Positions 48,023 to 57,480 of a stretch of DNA of 64,000 nt are shown one piece after another. The position numbers and the translations under genes were made by a program. Within the stretch, counting starts at the first letter, position 1. Every line of letters starts with the position of its first letter. The notes beneath the pieces are model-generated. The model did no database searches. It saw nothing but the letters and a program-made list of their open reading frames with translations, and was not told the origin of the DNA. Source of the DNA: Entomomonas moraniae (GTDB lineage Bacteria > Pseudomonadota > Gammaproteobacteria > Pseudomonadales > Pseudomonadaceae); the NCBI RefSeq assembly GCF_003991975.1, contig NZ_CP029822.1:1798001-1862000 (forward strand), written 5' to 3'.

Positions 48023-48589
48023 ATGAAAACAGCTCAAGAATTCCGCGCAGGACAAGTCATCAACATCAACAATGCCCCATGGGTGGTGCAAAAAGCTGAA
48101 TTTAACAAATCAGGTCGTAACTCGGCTGTTGTTAAAATGAAATTAAAAAATGTTTTAACAGGTGCTGTTACTGAAACAGTTTACAAAGCTGATGACAAAT
48201 TAGAGCCTATTATTTTAGAACGCAAAGAAGTTACTTACTCCTATCTTGCTGACCCAAACTTTGTATTTATGGATAATGAATTCAATCAATACGAAGTGGA
48301 AAAAGATGATCTTGGTGATGCGGTGTACTTCATTGAAGATGGTATGCAAGATGTTTGCGAAGCTGTGTTTTATGATGGCCGTGTTATCTCTATTGAGTTG
48401 CCTACAACTATCGTTCGTCAAATTTCTTACACTGAACCAGCAGTACGCGGCGATACATCAGGTAAAGTAATGAAAGTGGCACGTTTAAATACAGGCTATG
48501 AACTAAAAGTTTCTGAGTTTTGTGACATTGGTGACTATATCGAAATCGATACACGTACTAATGAATACAAAGCCCGCGCTAAAGTTTAA
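48023..48589 (+). CDS. efp: Elongation factor P
   Basis: 188 residues. EF-P relieves ribosome stalling at polyproline stretches. The modified loop is NKSGRNSA with Arg at position 32, the rhamnosylated type, consistent with earP upstream and with the absence of a lysine here. The C-terminal [25 protein letters not shown] segment is complete. Confidence 0.97.
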   Translation: MKTAQEFRAGQVININNAPWVVQKAEFNKSGRNSAVVKMKLKNVLTGAVTETVYKADDKLEPIILERKEVTYSYLADPNFVFMDNEFNQYEVEKDDLGDAVYFIEDGMQDVCEAVFYDGRVISIELPTTIVRQISYTEPAVRGDTSGKVMKVARLNTGYELKVSEFCDIGDYIEIDTRTNEYKARAKV

Positions 48590-48611
48590 TTTCCACTTAA
48601 ACTTTTAGCGA

Positions 48612-48642
48612 TTTGTCTAAGTAGGGAAGCTACTTAGACAAA
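48612..48642. repeat. Perfect inverted repeat downstream of efp
   Basis: A 13-base arm (48612-48624) is repeated inverted at 48630-48642 with a five-base loop, 22 bases past the efp stop. There is no T-run after it on the plus strand. It could be a terminator lacking a U-tract, an RNA stabiliser or a protein-binding site. Confidence 0.6.
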
Positions 48643-48689
48643 AGCTTAATTGTAGCTACGCAAGGATATTCATTTAAACCATTGTAGTA

Positions 48690-49925
48690 TTGAATAAAGT
48701 GATTACAGAAAAAAAAATTCTCCGCTTACTATTTTTCTTAGCTATTTATCTTAGTTGCTTAAACATTAATGCACAGAACTATCCTATTGTCTATCAGCTC
48801 AAAACTTATTACTCCACTTCGCTTACAATGCGCATAGATGTCGTTACACAACATCTCGGTAAATTTATATTAACCCCATCTAGATTTTGGATTGGTGATA
48901 ACAGACCGCGTAAAACTGTTTTTTGTGCTGATGATGGACGTGCAATTATTTATAATAGACCAGAAACTTGTCGTCTGATTTCCTGGGAGATTCCTTTTTT
49001 TAGAGAACCCATGGAGGGATTAGGAGGTAGAAGTAGAGGAGAATACTACTTTAACAATAACCAATGGCTATTAAAAGAAAGTAATAATTTTCCTCGGTTT
49101 GAAAACTACCCAAATGCCTTGGTATGCATTAATCCTAAAAATTGTGTACCCTTGCCTGAAGACAAACCAATCAATGGTGAACTTTTTTTAATATGGGGTA
49201 AAACACCAACTACCACTTATGCCAATAATTTAAAATTTAATTTTTTCACAGATAAGCTTGCAGAATCTATTGATAAACAAGCATTGTTAAATAAGATGGT
49301 TCCTCATTTAGAATACCTGAATAAATTATTTAACTACTCAAACCCTAACCCTATTAGAGTAGTGATGATAGCAAAAAATGATGGGGACTTTAAAGATGCT
49401 GGAGGAACAGCAGCTGATGATGCTTTTTTAATTAACTACTATGTAAAAAATGGCCAACTGATGGATAACTGGGAAAAAAATTTCATAGGTATTTTTTTAC
49501 ATGAATACGTACATATTATAACCCCTTGCAATAAATACCCAAGATGGGCTTGTGAAGGTTTGGCTGACTATTACTCTTACAAAGCGTTAACAAACGGAAA
49601 GGTCAATACCAAAGCATTAAAACTGTGGGGAAAATACAAAAATATCGATCCTAATTATCAACTCGGCTTATATGCGATGGATCAGCGATATAAACAAACA
49701 GGAAGTTGGGCATTTTATAAATTATTCTATCTCAAGGGAGCTTCCTTTTGGAATGAGCTCGACTTACTACTTCATAAAAAAAATCAAAACCTAGACAACT
49801 TTATCCCCTTGATAACCATTGACCCAAGCAGCAAACAAATTGAATTACCAAAAGCTTTTACAGATAAGATGATTGAGATACTTGGAGAGGAAGATTTTAA
49901 AACTTTAACGCATTATTATCTATAA
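48690..49925 (+). CDS. Putative periplasmic zinc metalloprotease (HEXXH, unknown family)
   Basis: 411 residues with a signal peptide (FFLAIYLSCLNINAQ). A zinc-peptidase motif HEYVH is at 271-275 and WACEGLADYYSY follows, with Glu 289 fourteen residues after the last His, a gluzincin-like arrangement. Cysteines at about 79, 94, 146, 152, 280 and 288 suggest disulfides in the periplasm. I know no named family. The start is uncertain: TTG at 48690 or GTG at 48699, neither with a clear ribosome site. It ends before a terminator. Confidence 0.68.
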   Translation: MNKVITEKKILRLLFFLAIYLSCLNINAQNYPIVYQLKTYYSTSLTMRIDVVTQHLGKFILTPSRFWIGDNRPRKTVFCADDGRAIIYNRPETCRLISWEIPFFREPMEGLGGRSRGEYYFNNNQWLLKESNNFPRFENYPNALVCINPKNCVPLPEDKPINGELFLIWGKTPTTTYANNLKFNFFTDKLAESIDKQALLNKMVPHLEYLNKLFNYSNPNPIRVVMIAKNDGDFKDAGGTAADDAFLINYYVKNGQLMDNWEKNFIGIFLHEYVHIITPCNKYPRWACEGLADYYSYKALTNGKVNTKALKLWGKYKNIDPNYQLGLYAMDQRYKQTGSWAFYKLFYLKGASFWNELDLLLHKKNQNLDNFIPLITIDPSSKQIELPKAFTDKMIEILGEEDFKTLTHYYL

Positions 49926-49940
49926 CTTCAGAAACATAAT

Positions 49941-49965
49941 AAAAGGGGCCTAGGCCCCCTTTTTA
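49941..49965 (+). terminator. Terminator after the HEXXH protein gene
   Basis: GGGGCC/GGCCCC stem with a two-base loop and a T-run after it, sixteen bases past the stop. Confidence 0.8.
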
Positions 49966-50203
49966 TCTTATATTATTATTCTTATTTTATTATTTAACTG
50001 CCTATTTATTATTTTTATTCTATCAGCTAGTACTTGCTAAATAGCACTCAGTTATTTTTCTTATTGTACCTATATATAAGCATTAACCATGCCAAACTTA
50101 AAAAATACAACCATATCAATAAATTGCTAAAAATATAAAATAAGTCTATTACTAACTTGTTACTTTTTGTCACACTCATGTTACTTTATCGTGACAAAAT
50201 AAC

Positions 50204-50761
50204 CTATTGATGAACACAATTAACCCCTGTCCCTTTGAGACCACAATAACCATTTGGATTTTTGTCTAAATAACGCTGATGATATGCTTCAGCAAAATAA
50301 AACACAGGTGCAAACTTAATCTCTGTAGTAATCGCTGTATAGCCTTTTAAAGTCAATTGTTGTTGGTATTGCTGCTTACTTAATAAAGAAGCTTGTAATT
50401 GCTCATCGCAAGTACAATAAATGACTGAACGATATTGGCTACCCACGTCATTGCCTTGGCGCATGCCTTGTGTAGGATCATGATTTTCCCAGAAAAGTGT
50501 TAATAAATCATTAAAATCGATCATCATTGGATCATAAACGACTAATACCACCTCAGCATGCCCTGTATCACCTGAACATACTTGCTGATAAGTTGGGTTA
50601 TCAACATCCCCCCCAGCATACCCTACCGCCGTTCCCCATACACCCTTTTGCTGCCATAACAGCCGTTCAACGCCCCAAAAACAGCCCATACCCAAGATCA
50701 CAGACGTTAAATGCGCTGGCAATTTTTTCAAAACATCATCAGTTAATTGTTTACATAACAT
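50204..50761 (-). CDS. msrA: Peptide methionine sulfoxide reductase MsrA
   Basis: 185 residues. MsrA reduces methionine-S-sulfoxide in oxidised proteins. The catalytic GCFWG motif lies at about 26-30, followed by [27 protein letters not shown] and the [23 protein letters not shown] segment. The C-terminus has two further Cys for recycling ([13 protein letters not shown]). Single gene, 53 bases from the PACE gene upstream. Confidence 0.96.
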   Translation of the reverse strand: MLCKQLTDDVLKKLPAHLTSVILGMGCFWGVERLLWQQKGVWGTAVGYAGGDVDNPTYQQVCSGDTGHAEVVLVVYDPMMIDFNDLLTLFWENHDPTQGMRQGNDVGSQYRSVIYCTCDEQLQASLLSKQQYQQQLTLKGYTAITTEIKFAPVFYFAEAYHQRYLDKNPNGYCGLKGTGVNCVHQ

Positions 50762-50813
50762 AAAAGTTAATCCAAATTAAGTACATCAAGTTGAATAATA
50801 GTAACAGACATTA

Positions 50814-51290
50814 TTAAAGTTTTACTTGTACACCTTGTCTAGCCATTTTTTTAATGAATAATTGCTCACGTAATTTGTCATAAACATAGTTAAATACAAA
50901 GGTATAAATTAAAAAAAACACCGTTAATCCAAAATCTAGAATAAAAGCCTCTAATAGCCCCATGGATAACCACCAGGCCGCTAACGGTACTGAAATAGCA
51001 ACAAAACTAAATTCAAATAATATGGTATGTAATATACGTACTTTAATTGTACGCTTAAATCCCATACGGCGCTGTGCCAAATCAAATAGAAAATTAAAAA
51101 TCATATTACAGAGTAGCGCAATAACAGCAAACATAATGGTTAATACTCCCATTTGACTTACTGACTGCCCCATTAGCAAAGCAGCCATTGGTGCTGTAAT
51201 CAAAATTGCCAGAATCTCGAACATCAACGCATGAAATATTCTCTCCTTAATACTCCTGTCAGTGGGATCATAAATGATTGAACGTACCAT
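50814..51290 (-). CDS. PACE family multidrug/chlorhexidine efflux transporter
   Basis: 158 residues, two tandem repeats of the bacterial transmembrane-pair type: RIFHALMFE and RILHTILFE begin each pair, FNFLFD and FNYVYD end it. Four membrane helices in total. PACE proteins export biocides such as chlorhexidine and possibly polyamines; substrate here is unknown. A divergent regulator gene often lies next to it but none is seen here. Confidence 0.9.
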   Translation of the reverse strand: MVRSIIYDPTDRSIKERIFHALMFEILAILITAPMAALLMGQSVSQMGVLTIMFAVIALLCNMIFNFLFDLAQRRMGFKRTIKVRILHTILFEFSFVAISVPLAAWWLSMGLLEAFILDFGLTVFFLIYTFVFNYVYDKLREQLFIKKMARQGVQVKL

Positions 51291-51670
51291 ACTAACAACC
51301 TTTCTATTTTATAAAGTCGAATACTATCGTTATGTTTTAATACAATAACAATACTCATTGGACTCTATTGTAAAATAATAGAACTATATCACAGTTAAAG
51401 AAATCATCATTGAAAATCAAACAAATAAATGGAGGTCCATACAAATAGCGAGATCAGTAATTCACATAATTTTTGAAAATTTGAAGTCTTAATCTAAAGC
51501 AAAAAAAGTTTATCCTTACCATAGAATTTAATTTACTCATAGCGTTAAGAAAACACTAAAATAATGACTACTGAAAATGTATTTAAAGTTAACTCAATGA
51601 AACTCAAAGCCATAATCTTATTAACAAACTAGCCCATCACTCTTCTAACAAGCTAGATAGATACCTATAT
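51291..51670. other. Intergenic region between PACE and panD genes
   Basis: About 380 AT-rich bases, both flanking genes on the minus strand. It contains scattered short frames with no ribosome site or family likeness. I see nothing supportable in it apart from an expected promoter for the PACE gene. Confidence 0.4.
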
Positions 51671-52120
51671 TTATTTTATTTTAATACCATAAGGCTCATG
51701 AGCTCGGCTTGGTACTTCCCCATTGGCAAGCTGGGTTAAACTCGGAGTTTGATAAGTAATAACTTCAATAATTTGATTATTATGATCAACCATCACTGCC
51801 TTAGAAGCGCGTCCTACAAGCTGACTAATGGGGCATTGCTCATACGCCATAATGATGGCAAGGTCATTTTTACTAAACAGATGAGCTGCTGCCCCATTAA
51901 GGCAGATTTCGCCAGCACCTATATTACCTGGAATAACATATGTTTGTAGCCGTGCTCCATTGGTAATATTAACCACATCAACTTGAGTATAGGGTAGAAT
52001 TCCTGTTGCATCTAACAATAAAGGATCTATTGTGATAGAACCCATATAATCCAAATTAGCTTCGGTTACTCGGCAACGGTGTATTTTGCCGTACATAAAT
52101 AAGCGGGTAGACTCTTGCAC
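51671..52120 (-). CDS. panD: Aspartate 1-decarboxylase
   Basis: 149 residues from a GTG at 52120 with AAAGG eight bases before. PanD makes beta-alanine for pantothenate and coenzyme A, using a pyruvoyl group generated by self-cleavage at Gly-Ser; this site is visible in LDYMGSITID. KIHRCRVTEANLDY, NGARLQTYV and NGAAAHL are conserved. It is somewhat longer at the C-terminus than the common 126 residues. panB and panC are not nearby. Confidence 0.93.
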   Translation of the reverse strand: MQESTRLFMYGKIHRCRVTEANLDYMGSITIDPLLLDATGILPYTQVDVVNITNGARLQTYVIPGNIGAGEICLNGAAAHLFSKNDLAIIMAYEQCPISQLVGRASKAVMVDHNNQIIEVITYQTPSLTQLANGEVPSRAHEPYGIKIK

Positions 52121-52338
52121 AGATGAACCTTTTATAATTTAAGGGTTTAATAAAATACTATTATACCTGCTGTTTTCCATTTAGCCGATAGTTTTATCCA
52201 TCTCCAGTATCTTCTCCAATTTTATACATTTATCTATTTTCAGTTATTTTTCAATACTACAACCATCACATAAAAAACTATAACATATTGTTTTAATTTG
52301 ACTATTTTAAAATATCTCAACATATATTAAAGATAAAT

Positions 52339-52576
52339 ATGAAAACAATACTCGCTGTATTCTCTACTTTTTTTGTTAACAGCATGCAGCACGACTTCAG
52401 AGGGAACACTCTGTAAAGCCACTGCAAATGCTCTTAGCTTAGGTGAGCATGAGTTCACTATCTCTAATAAACAAGACTCAGCTACAGATATTAAATACGA
52501 TGCCACCACTAAAGCAGGTAAACGTTATCAATGTACCTTTAGTGCATTAGAAACAGCACTCAATAGGTCAGACTGA
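52339..52576 (+). pseudogene. Small lipoprotein gene with a frameshift in a seven-T tract
   Basis: ATG at 52339 opens MKTILAVFSTFF and stops soon in that frame. If one T is dropped from the seven-T run at 52365-52371, the frame reads MKTILAVFSTFLLTACSTTS, a textbook lipoprotein signal with lipobox LTAC, and continues for about 65 residues (SEGTLCKATANALSLGEHEF and so on) to a stop at 52574. A second shift near 52554-52562 would give the ending SIGQTDCKPK at 52592. So it is frameshifted, phase-variable, or a sequencing error. Function unknown; no family known to me. Confidence 0.65.
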
Positions 52577-52600
52577 CTGTAAGCCAAAATAGCGAAGTAC

Positions 52601-52628
52601 AAAAAACCCTCTTAATAGAGGGTTTTTT
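52601..52628. terminator. Bidirectional terminator between the lipoprotein and aceF
   Basis: A perfect 12-base stem (52601-52612 with 52617-52628, loop TAAT) with A- and T-runs on its arms serves both convergent units. Confidence 0.93.
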
Positions 52629-52643
52629 ATAGACAAATAACGC

Positions 52644-54566
52644 TTACAATAACATTGAACGAATATCACCCAAAATGTCAGCAAGACGTTTTGTAAAACG
52701 TGCACCTGCCGCACCATTGATGACACGGTGATCATAAGATAATGATAACGGTAACATCAAACGAGGCTGGAATGCTTTACCATCCCAAACAGGTTGCATT
52801 GAGGCTTTGTTAACCCCTAAAATAGCTACTTCAGGCGCATTAACAATCGGTGTAAAGCCAGTACCACCAATATGCCCAAGGCTAGAAATAGTAAAGCAAG
52901 CCCCCTGCATTTCATCAGGTTTTAACTTTTTGTCGCGTGCTTTAGCTGCAAGCTCTGATGCTTCTTTAGCTAAGTCAAATAGACTCTTTTTATCCGCATC
53001 ACGAATAACAGGCACTAACAACCCATCAGGCGTATCTACAGCAAAGCCAATATGTACATATTTTTTGCGAATAACTGCTTTACCACTTGGTGCAAGAGAG
53101 CTATTAAAGTCAGGCATTTCTAATAACAGATGTGCACACGCTTTAATTAAGAAAGGTAATAAAGTTAGCTTAACCCCTTTCTTCTCACCCAATGCTTTTT
53201 GAGCCACACGGAACTCTTCAAGATCAGTAATATCAGACTGATCAAACTGTGTCACATGAGGTAAGTTCACCCAACTGCGGTGTAAATTTACTGCTGCAAT
53301 TTGCATTAAACGTGTTAATGGTACTTCTTCAACAGCACCAAAACGGCTAAAGTCAACCTCTGGGATTGGTGGAATACCCGAGCCACCAGAAGCAGCTGCT
53401 TTAGGTTTCTGCAACTCTTGCTTAACAAAGTTTTGTACGTCTTCTTTAAGGATACGTCCACGTGGGCCTGTCGCTTTTACTAATCCAAGATCAACACCAA
53501 AATCACGTGCTATCATACGTACAGCAGGACCAGCATGCACCTTAGCATTACTACCGGCTGTCGCAGCAGTTGGAGTACTGTCTACAACCTGTGCTTTTGC
53601 TGGTGCTGATGGGGCAGCAGATGGCGTTGATTGAGCAGCTTGTTTAGTAGGTGCAGGCACTGAGGCCACACTTCCTATCACTTCTAACTCAAGCATTGGG
53701 TCGCCATCTTTTAACGAATCACCCATTTTAAATAAAAGCTTTTTAACAATACCTGCTTTAGGCGTAGGTACTTCCATACTTGCTTTAGCTGATTCCAGCG
53801 TTACAATACTTTGGTCAGCCTCAACACGATCACCTACATTCACAAGAATTTCGATCACTTGACCTTCGCCACCAATGTTTGGCACATTGATTTGCTCTAC
53901 TCCGCCTCTAACTTCAGGAGCAGGGGCTTGTGAACCATCTTGATCAACAACAGCCACATCTGAGAAAGTGATAGGTGCAGCTTCTACAGCGGCTGAATCA
54001 CCATCAACCTCAAGCTCAAGCATTGGATCACCATCTTTTAATGAGTCACCCATCTTAAAGAGTAGCTTTTTGATCACACCTGCTTTTGGCGTAGGTACTT
54101 CCATACTGGCCTTAGCTGACTCAAGTGTTACAATGCTTTGATCAGCCTCAACGCGTTGTCCTACTCTTACGAGTATTTCGATCACTTGACCTTCACCGCC
54201 AATGTTAGGAACATTTATTTGTTCAACACTAGGAGTACCGGCAGAGGTTTGAGCAGCAGCTTTAGGCGCTGACTTAGCTTCTGCTTTAGGGGCCTCCTTA
54301 GCAGGTGCTGGAGCTTCTTTTGGTGCAGCAGTAGCACCTTCAGCTTCTAGCTCAATCATAGGATCACCTTCTTTTAAGGTATCCCCCATTTTAAAGAGTA
54401 TCTTTTTAACAGTCCCTGCTTTTGAGCAGGGTACTTCCATACTGGCTTTAGCTGATTCAAGCGTTACGATACTTTGGTCAGCTTCAATACGATCGCCAAC
54501 CTTAACAAGTATCTCAATAACTTCACCTTCACCACCAATATTGGGGACGTGAATAGTTTCACTCAT
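52644..54566 (-). CDS. aceF: Pyruvate dehydrogenase E2, dihydrolipoamide acetyltransferase
   Basis: 640 residues. Three lipoyl domains lie at about 1-76, 113-190 and 225-300, each with the lipoyl-lysine motif LESAKASMEVP; the linkers between are Ala/Pro-rich. The E1/E3-binding domain (HAGPAVRMIARDFGVDLG) is at about 345-380 and the acetyltransferase core ends with YDHRVINGAAGARF, where Asn replaces the usual Asp as in Azotobacter E2p. It transfers acetyl groups to coenzyme A. It follows aceE by 26 bases. Confidence 0.97.
   Translation of the reverse strand: MSETIHVPNIGGEGEVIEILVKVGDRIEADQSIVTLESAKASMEVPCSKAGTVKKILFKMGDTLKEGDPMIELEAEGATAAPKEAPAPAKEAPKAEAKSAPKAAAQTSAGTPSVEQINVPNIGGEGQVIEILVRVGQRVEADQSIVTLESAKASMEVPTPKAGVIKKLLFKMGDSLKDGDPMLELEVDGDSAAVEAAPITFSDVAVVDQDGSQAPAPEVRGGVEQINVPNIGGEGQVIEILVNVGDRVEADQSIVTLESAKASMEVPTPKAGIVKKLLFKMGDSLKDGDPMLELEVIGSVASVPAPTKQAAQSTPSAAPSAPAKAQVVDSTPTAATAGSNAKVHAGPAVRMIARDFGVDLGLVKATGPRGRILKEDVQNFVKQELQKPKAAASGGSGIPPIPEVDFSRFGAVEEVPLTRLMQIAAVNLHRSWVNLPHVTQFDQSDITDLEEFRVAQKALGEKKGVKLTLLPFLIKACAHLLLEMPDFNSSLAPSGKAVIRKKYVHIGFAVDTPDGLLVPVIRDADKKSLFDLAKEASELAAKARDKKLKPDEMQGACFTISSLGHIGGTGFTPIVNAPEVAILGVNKASMQPVWDGKAFQPRLMLPLSLSYDHRVINGAAGARFTKRLADILGDIRSMLL
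53680..54566 (-). repeat. Threefold internal repeat encoding the AceF lipoyl domains
   Basis: Three segments of about 230 bases encode nearly identical domains sharing VPNIGGEG and ADQSIVTLESAKASMEVP; the second and third are closest to each other. Confidence 0.85.
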
Positions 54567-54592
54567 TTCTTTATTCTCCTATTCCGCAACTA

Positions 54593-57247
54593 CTAGCAGT
54601 CAAGTGGATTTGTTTTGTCTGGATCAATACCAAATTTCTTAATGGCATCAGCCACAACACTTGGTTTAATCTCTCCACGTTCCACTAACGCTTCTAAAGC
54701 AGAGACAACGATCCAATGACGGTCTACTTCGAAGAAGTTACGTAAGTTAGCACGGCTATCACTGCGACCAAAACCATCCGTTCCTAACACTTTGTATTGA
54801 TCATTAGGAACCCATTGGCGTATTTGATCAGCCAATAACTTGATGTAGTCTGTTGAAGCAATAACAGGACCTTGTGTCTTTTCTAAGCACTCTGTCACAT
54901 AAGCCTTTCTTGGTTTAGCTGTTGGATGTAAACGATTCCAACGCTCAACATCTAAACCATCACGGCGTAGTTCATTAAAGCTTGGAACACTCCACACATC
55001 AGCAGCCACTTTGTAATCTTTGCGTAAGATTTCAGCCGCGGCATTCACTTCTCTTAAGATAGAACCTGAACCCATTAATTGCACACGTTGTTTAGATTTT
55101 GACTTATCTGACTCTAATAAGTACATACCTTTAATAATGGCTTCATCAATACCCTTAGTTTTTGGCAATGAAGGTTGTTGATAATTCTCATTAAGTACAG
55201 TGATGTAATAATATAGGCTCTTGCCCTCTTCCATCATTTCTTTAATACCATGACGAATAATCACAGCAAGCTCATAAGCATAGGTAGGATCATAACTACG
55301 ACAGTTAGGAATAGTACCCGCTAAAATATGGCTATGACCATCTTCATGCTGTAAACCTTCACCATTTAACGTTGTACGACCAGACGTACCACCGATTAAG
55401 AAACCATGCGCACGGCTATCACCTGCCGCCCAAGCAAGGTCACCAATACGTTGGAAACCAAACATAGAGTAGAACACATAGAAAGGAAGCATAGGCTGGT
55501 TATGGGTACTGTATGATGTACCAGCAGCAATCCAAGAAGACATTGCACCCGCTTCGTTAATACCTTCTTCAAGTATTTGACCTTTTTTGTCTTCACGGTA
55601 GAACATCACTTGGTCTTTATCTACTGGCTCATAAAGCTGACCAACAGAAGAATAAATACCTAGTTGACGGAACATACCTTCCATACCAAAGGTACGCGCT
55701 TCATCAGGTACGATAGGAACAATACGGCTACCAAGGTCTTTATCTTTCACTAAATGCGCTAAAATACGCACAAATGACATGGTGGTTGAAATTTCACGGT
55801 CACCTGAACCATCTAAAATCGCTTTTAATGTATCAAGTGATGGCGTAGGAATGCTAAAGCTCTTCGTACGACGACTAGGTACATAACCACCCAACTCAGC
55901 ACGACGTGCGCGAATATATTTGATTTCAGGGCTTGTTTCTTCTGGACGGAAGAATGGAATATTCGGTAAATCTTTATCAGGAACAGGTACATCAAACTTG
56001 TCACGGAAGTTTTGAATCACCGCATCCGTCAACTTCTTATCATTATGGGCTGTATTTTGACCCGCAGTACCTAAGATACCGTAACCTTTAATAGTTTTTG
56101 CTAAGATAACACTAGGCTGACCTGTATGATTTACAGCTTGATGATAAGCAGCATAAACTTTAAACGGATCATGACCACCACGGTTTAATGCCCAAATCTC
56201 ATCATCTGTCATATCCTTAACCATCTCTGATAACTCAGGATATGCACCGAAGAAGTGTTTACGTACAAACGCACCATCTTTAGATTTGTAGTTTTGGTAA
56301 TCACCGTCCACTACTTCTTCCATACGGCGTTGCAATAAACCATCTTTATCTTTTGCAAATAGTGGATCCCATAGACGTCCCCAAATAACTTTGTTAACGT
56401 TCCAGTTAGCACCACGGAAGACACCTTCAAGTTCTTGAATAATTTTGCCATTACCACGTACAGGGCCATCTAAACGCTGTAAGTTACAGTTAATAACAAA
56501 AATCAAATTATCTAGTTTTTCACGACCCGCTAATGAAATAGCACCTAAAGTTTCTGGTTCATCAGTTTCACCGTCACCAATAAAGCACCAAACTTTTTGT
56601 TGGCCTGGCGTAATGAAACCACGGTGCTCTAAATATTTCATAAAACGAGCTTGGTAAATGGCTTGGATAGGACCTAATCCCATAGAAACCGTTGGGAACT
56701 GCCAAAAGTCTGGCATAAGCCATGGATGTGGATAGGAAGAAAGACCTTTGCCACCCACTTCTTGACGGAAATTATTTAATTGCTCTTCAGAAATACGGCC
56801 TTCTAAGAAAGCACGCGCATAAATACCTGGAGCAGTATGTCCTTGGAAGAATACAAGATCGCCACCGTGTTCTTCATTAGGCCCTTTAAAAAAGTAGTTA
56901 AACCCTACATCATAGAGCGTTGCACTGGAAGCAAAGCTACCGATATGTCCGCCCAAATCTGGGTCCTTACGGTTAGCACGTACCACCATTGCCATCGCGT
57001 TCCAACGAACCAATGAGCGAATACGGCGTTCCATAAACATATCACCTGGCATAACAGGTTCTTCTGAAACAGGGATTGTATTGCAATAGGGGGTATTGAT
57101 TGCGTAAGGTAGTTTTACACCATTGCGCGCTGCCCAAACACCCATTTCGCCCATGATATACTGAGCGCGATCTTCGCCCTCATTTTTAACTACTGACTCT
57201 AGGGAATCAACCCATTCTTTTGTTTCTATGGGATCAAGATCTTGCAT
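54593..57247 (-). CDS. aceE: Pyruvate dehydrogenase E1 component, homodimeric type
   Basis: 884 residues, usual for the homodimeric AceE. It decarboxylates pyruvate using thiamine diphosphate. The cofactor motif GDGETDEPETLGAISLAGREKLDNLIFVINCNLQRLDGPV is visible around residue 230, and GHSHILAGTIPNCRSYDPTYAYELAVI further on belongs to the pyrimidine domain. It is the first gene of aceE-aceF; 233 bases upstream are free for a promoter. No adjacent lpd or pdhR is in the window. Confidence 0.98.
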   Translation of the reverse strand: MQDLDPIETKEWVDSLESVVKNEGEDRAQYIMGEMGVWAARNGVKLPYAINTPYCNTIPVSEEPVMPGDMFMERRIRSLVRWNAMAMVVRANRKDPDLGGHIGSFASSATLYDVGFNYFFKGPNEEHGGDLVFFQGHTAPGIYARAFLEGRISEEQLNNFRQEVGGKGLSSYPHPWLMPDFWQFPTVSMGLGPIQAIYQARFMKYLEHRGFITPGQQKVWCFIGDGETDEPETLGAISLAGREKLDNLIFVINCNLQRLDGPVRGNGKIIQELEGVFRGANWNVNKVIWGRLWDPLFAKDKDGLLQRRMEEVVDGDYQNYKSKDGAFVRKHFFGAYPELSEMVKDMTDDEIWALNRGGHDPFKVYAAYHQAVNHTGQPSVILAKTIKGYGILGTAGQNTAHNDKKLTDAVIQNFRDKFDVPVPDKDLPNIPFFRPEETSPEIKYIRARRAELGGYVPSRRTKSFSIPTPSLDTLKAILDGSGDREISTTMSFVRILAHLVKDKDLGSRIVPIVPDEARTFGMEGMFRQLGIYSSVGQLYEPVDKDQVMFYREDKKGQILEEGINEAGAMSSWIAAGTSYSTHNQPMLPFYVFYSMFGFQRIGDLAWAAGDSRAHGFLIGGTSGRTTLNGEGLQHEDGHSHILAGTIPNCRSYDPTYAYELAVIIRHGIKEMMEEGKSLYYYITVLNENYQQPSLPKTKGIDEAIIKGMYLLESDKSKSKQRVQLMGSGSILREVNAAAEILRKDYKVAADVWSVPSFNELRRDGLDVERWNRLHPTAKPRKAYVTECLEKTQGPVIASTDYIKLLADQIRQWVPNDQYKVLGTDGFGRSDSRANLRNFFEVDRHWIVVSALEALVERGEIKPSVVADAIKKFGIDPDKTNPLDC

Positions 57248-57480
57248 AGCTTGCTCCAGTCTCTATAAGTAAAGCTTCTTTTAAAAGCCGTGAAATCGGC
57301 AACCTTTTTGTGAGTTGCTTATAGTTAATTGTCATTTAATAAATTCTTGTTATTTGACTTATTTTACAGACCTTAGTGTTATCTGAAAAAATCGTCATTT
57401 AAGCGTATATATTATACTATATCCTTAATAACTTCCTATTCCCTAAATCGTAAATTATCTTTATTTCTCTTCAGATCACC

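Noticed and set aside
52690-52745. Loss of a catalytic Asp in AceF (DHRVIN instead of DHRVID)
   Set aside because: Asn at this place is known in the Azotobacter enzyme, so it is normal for the group.
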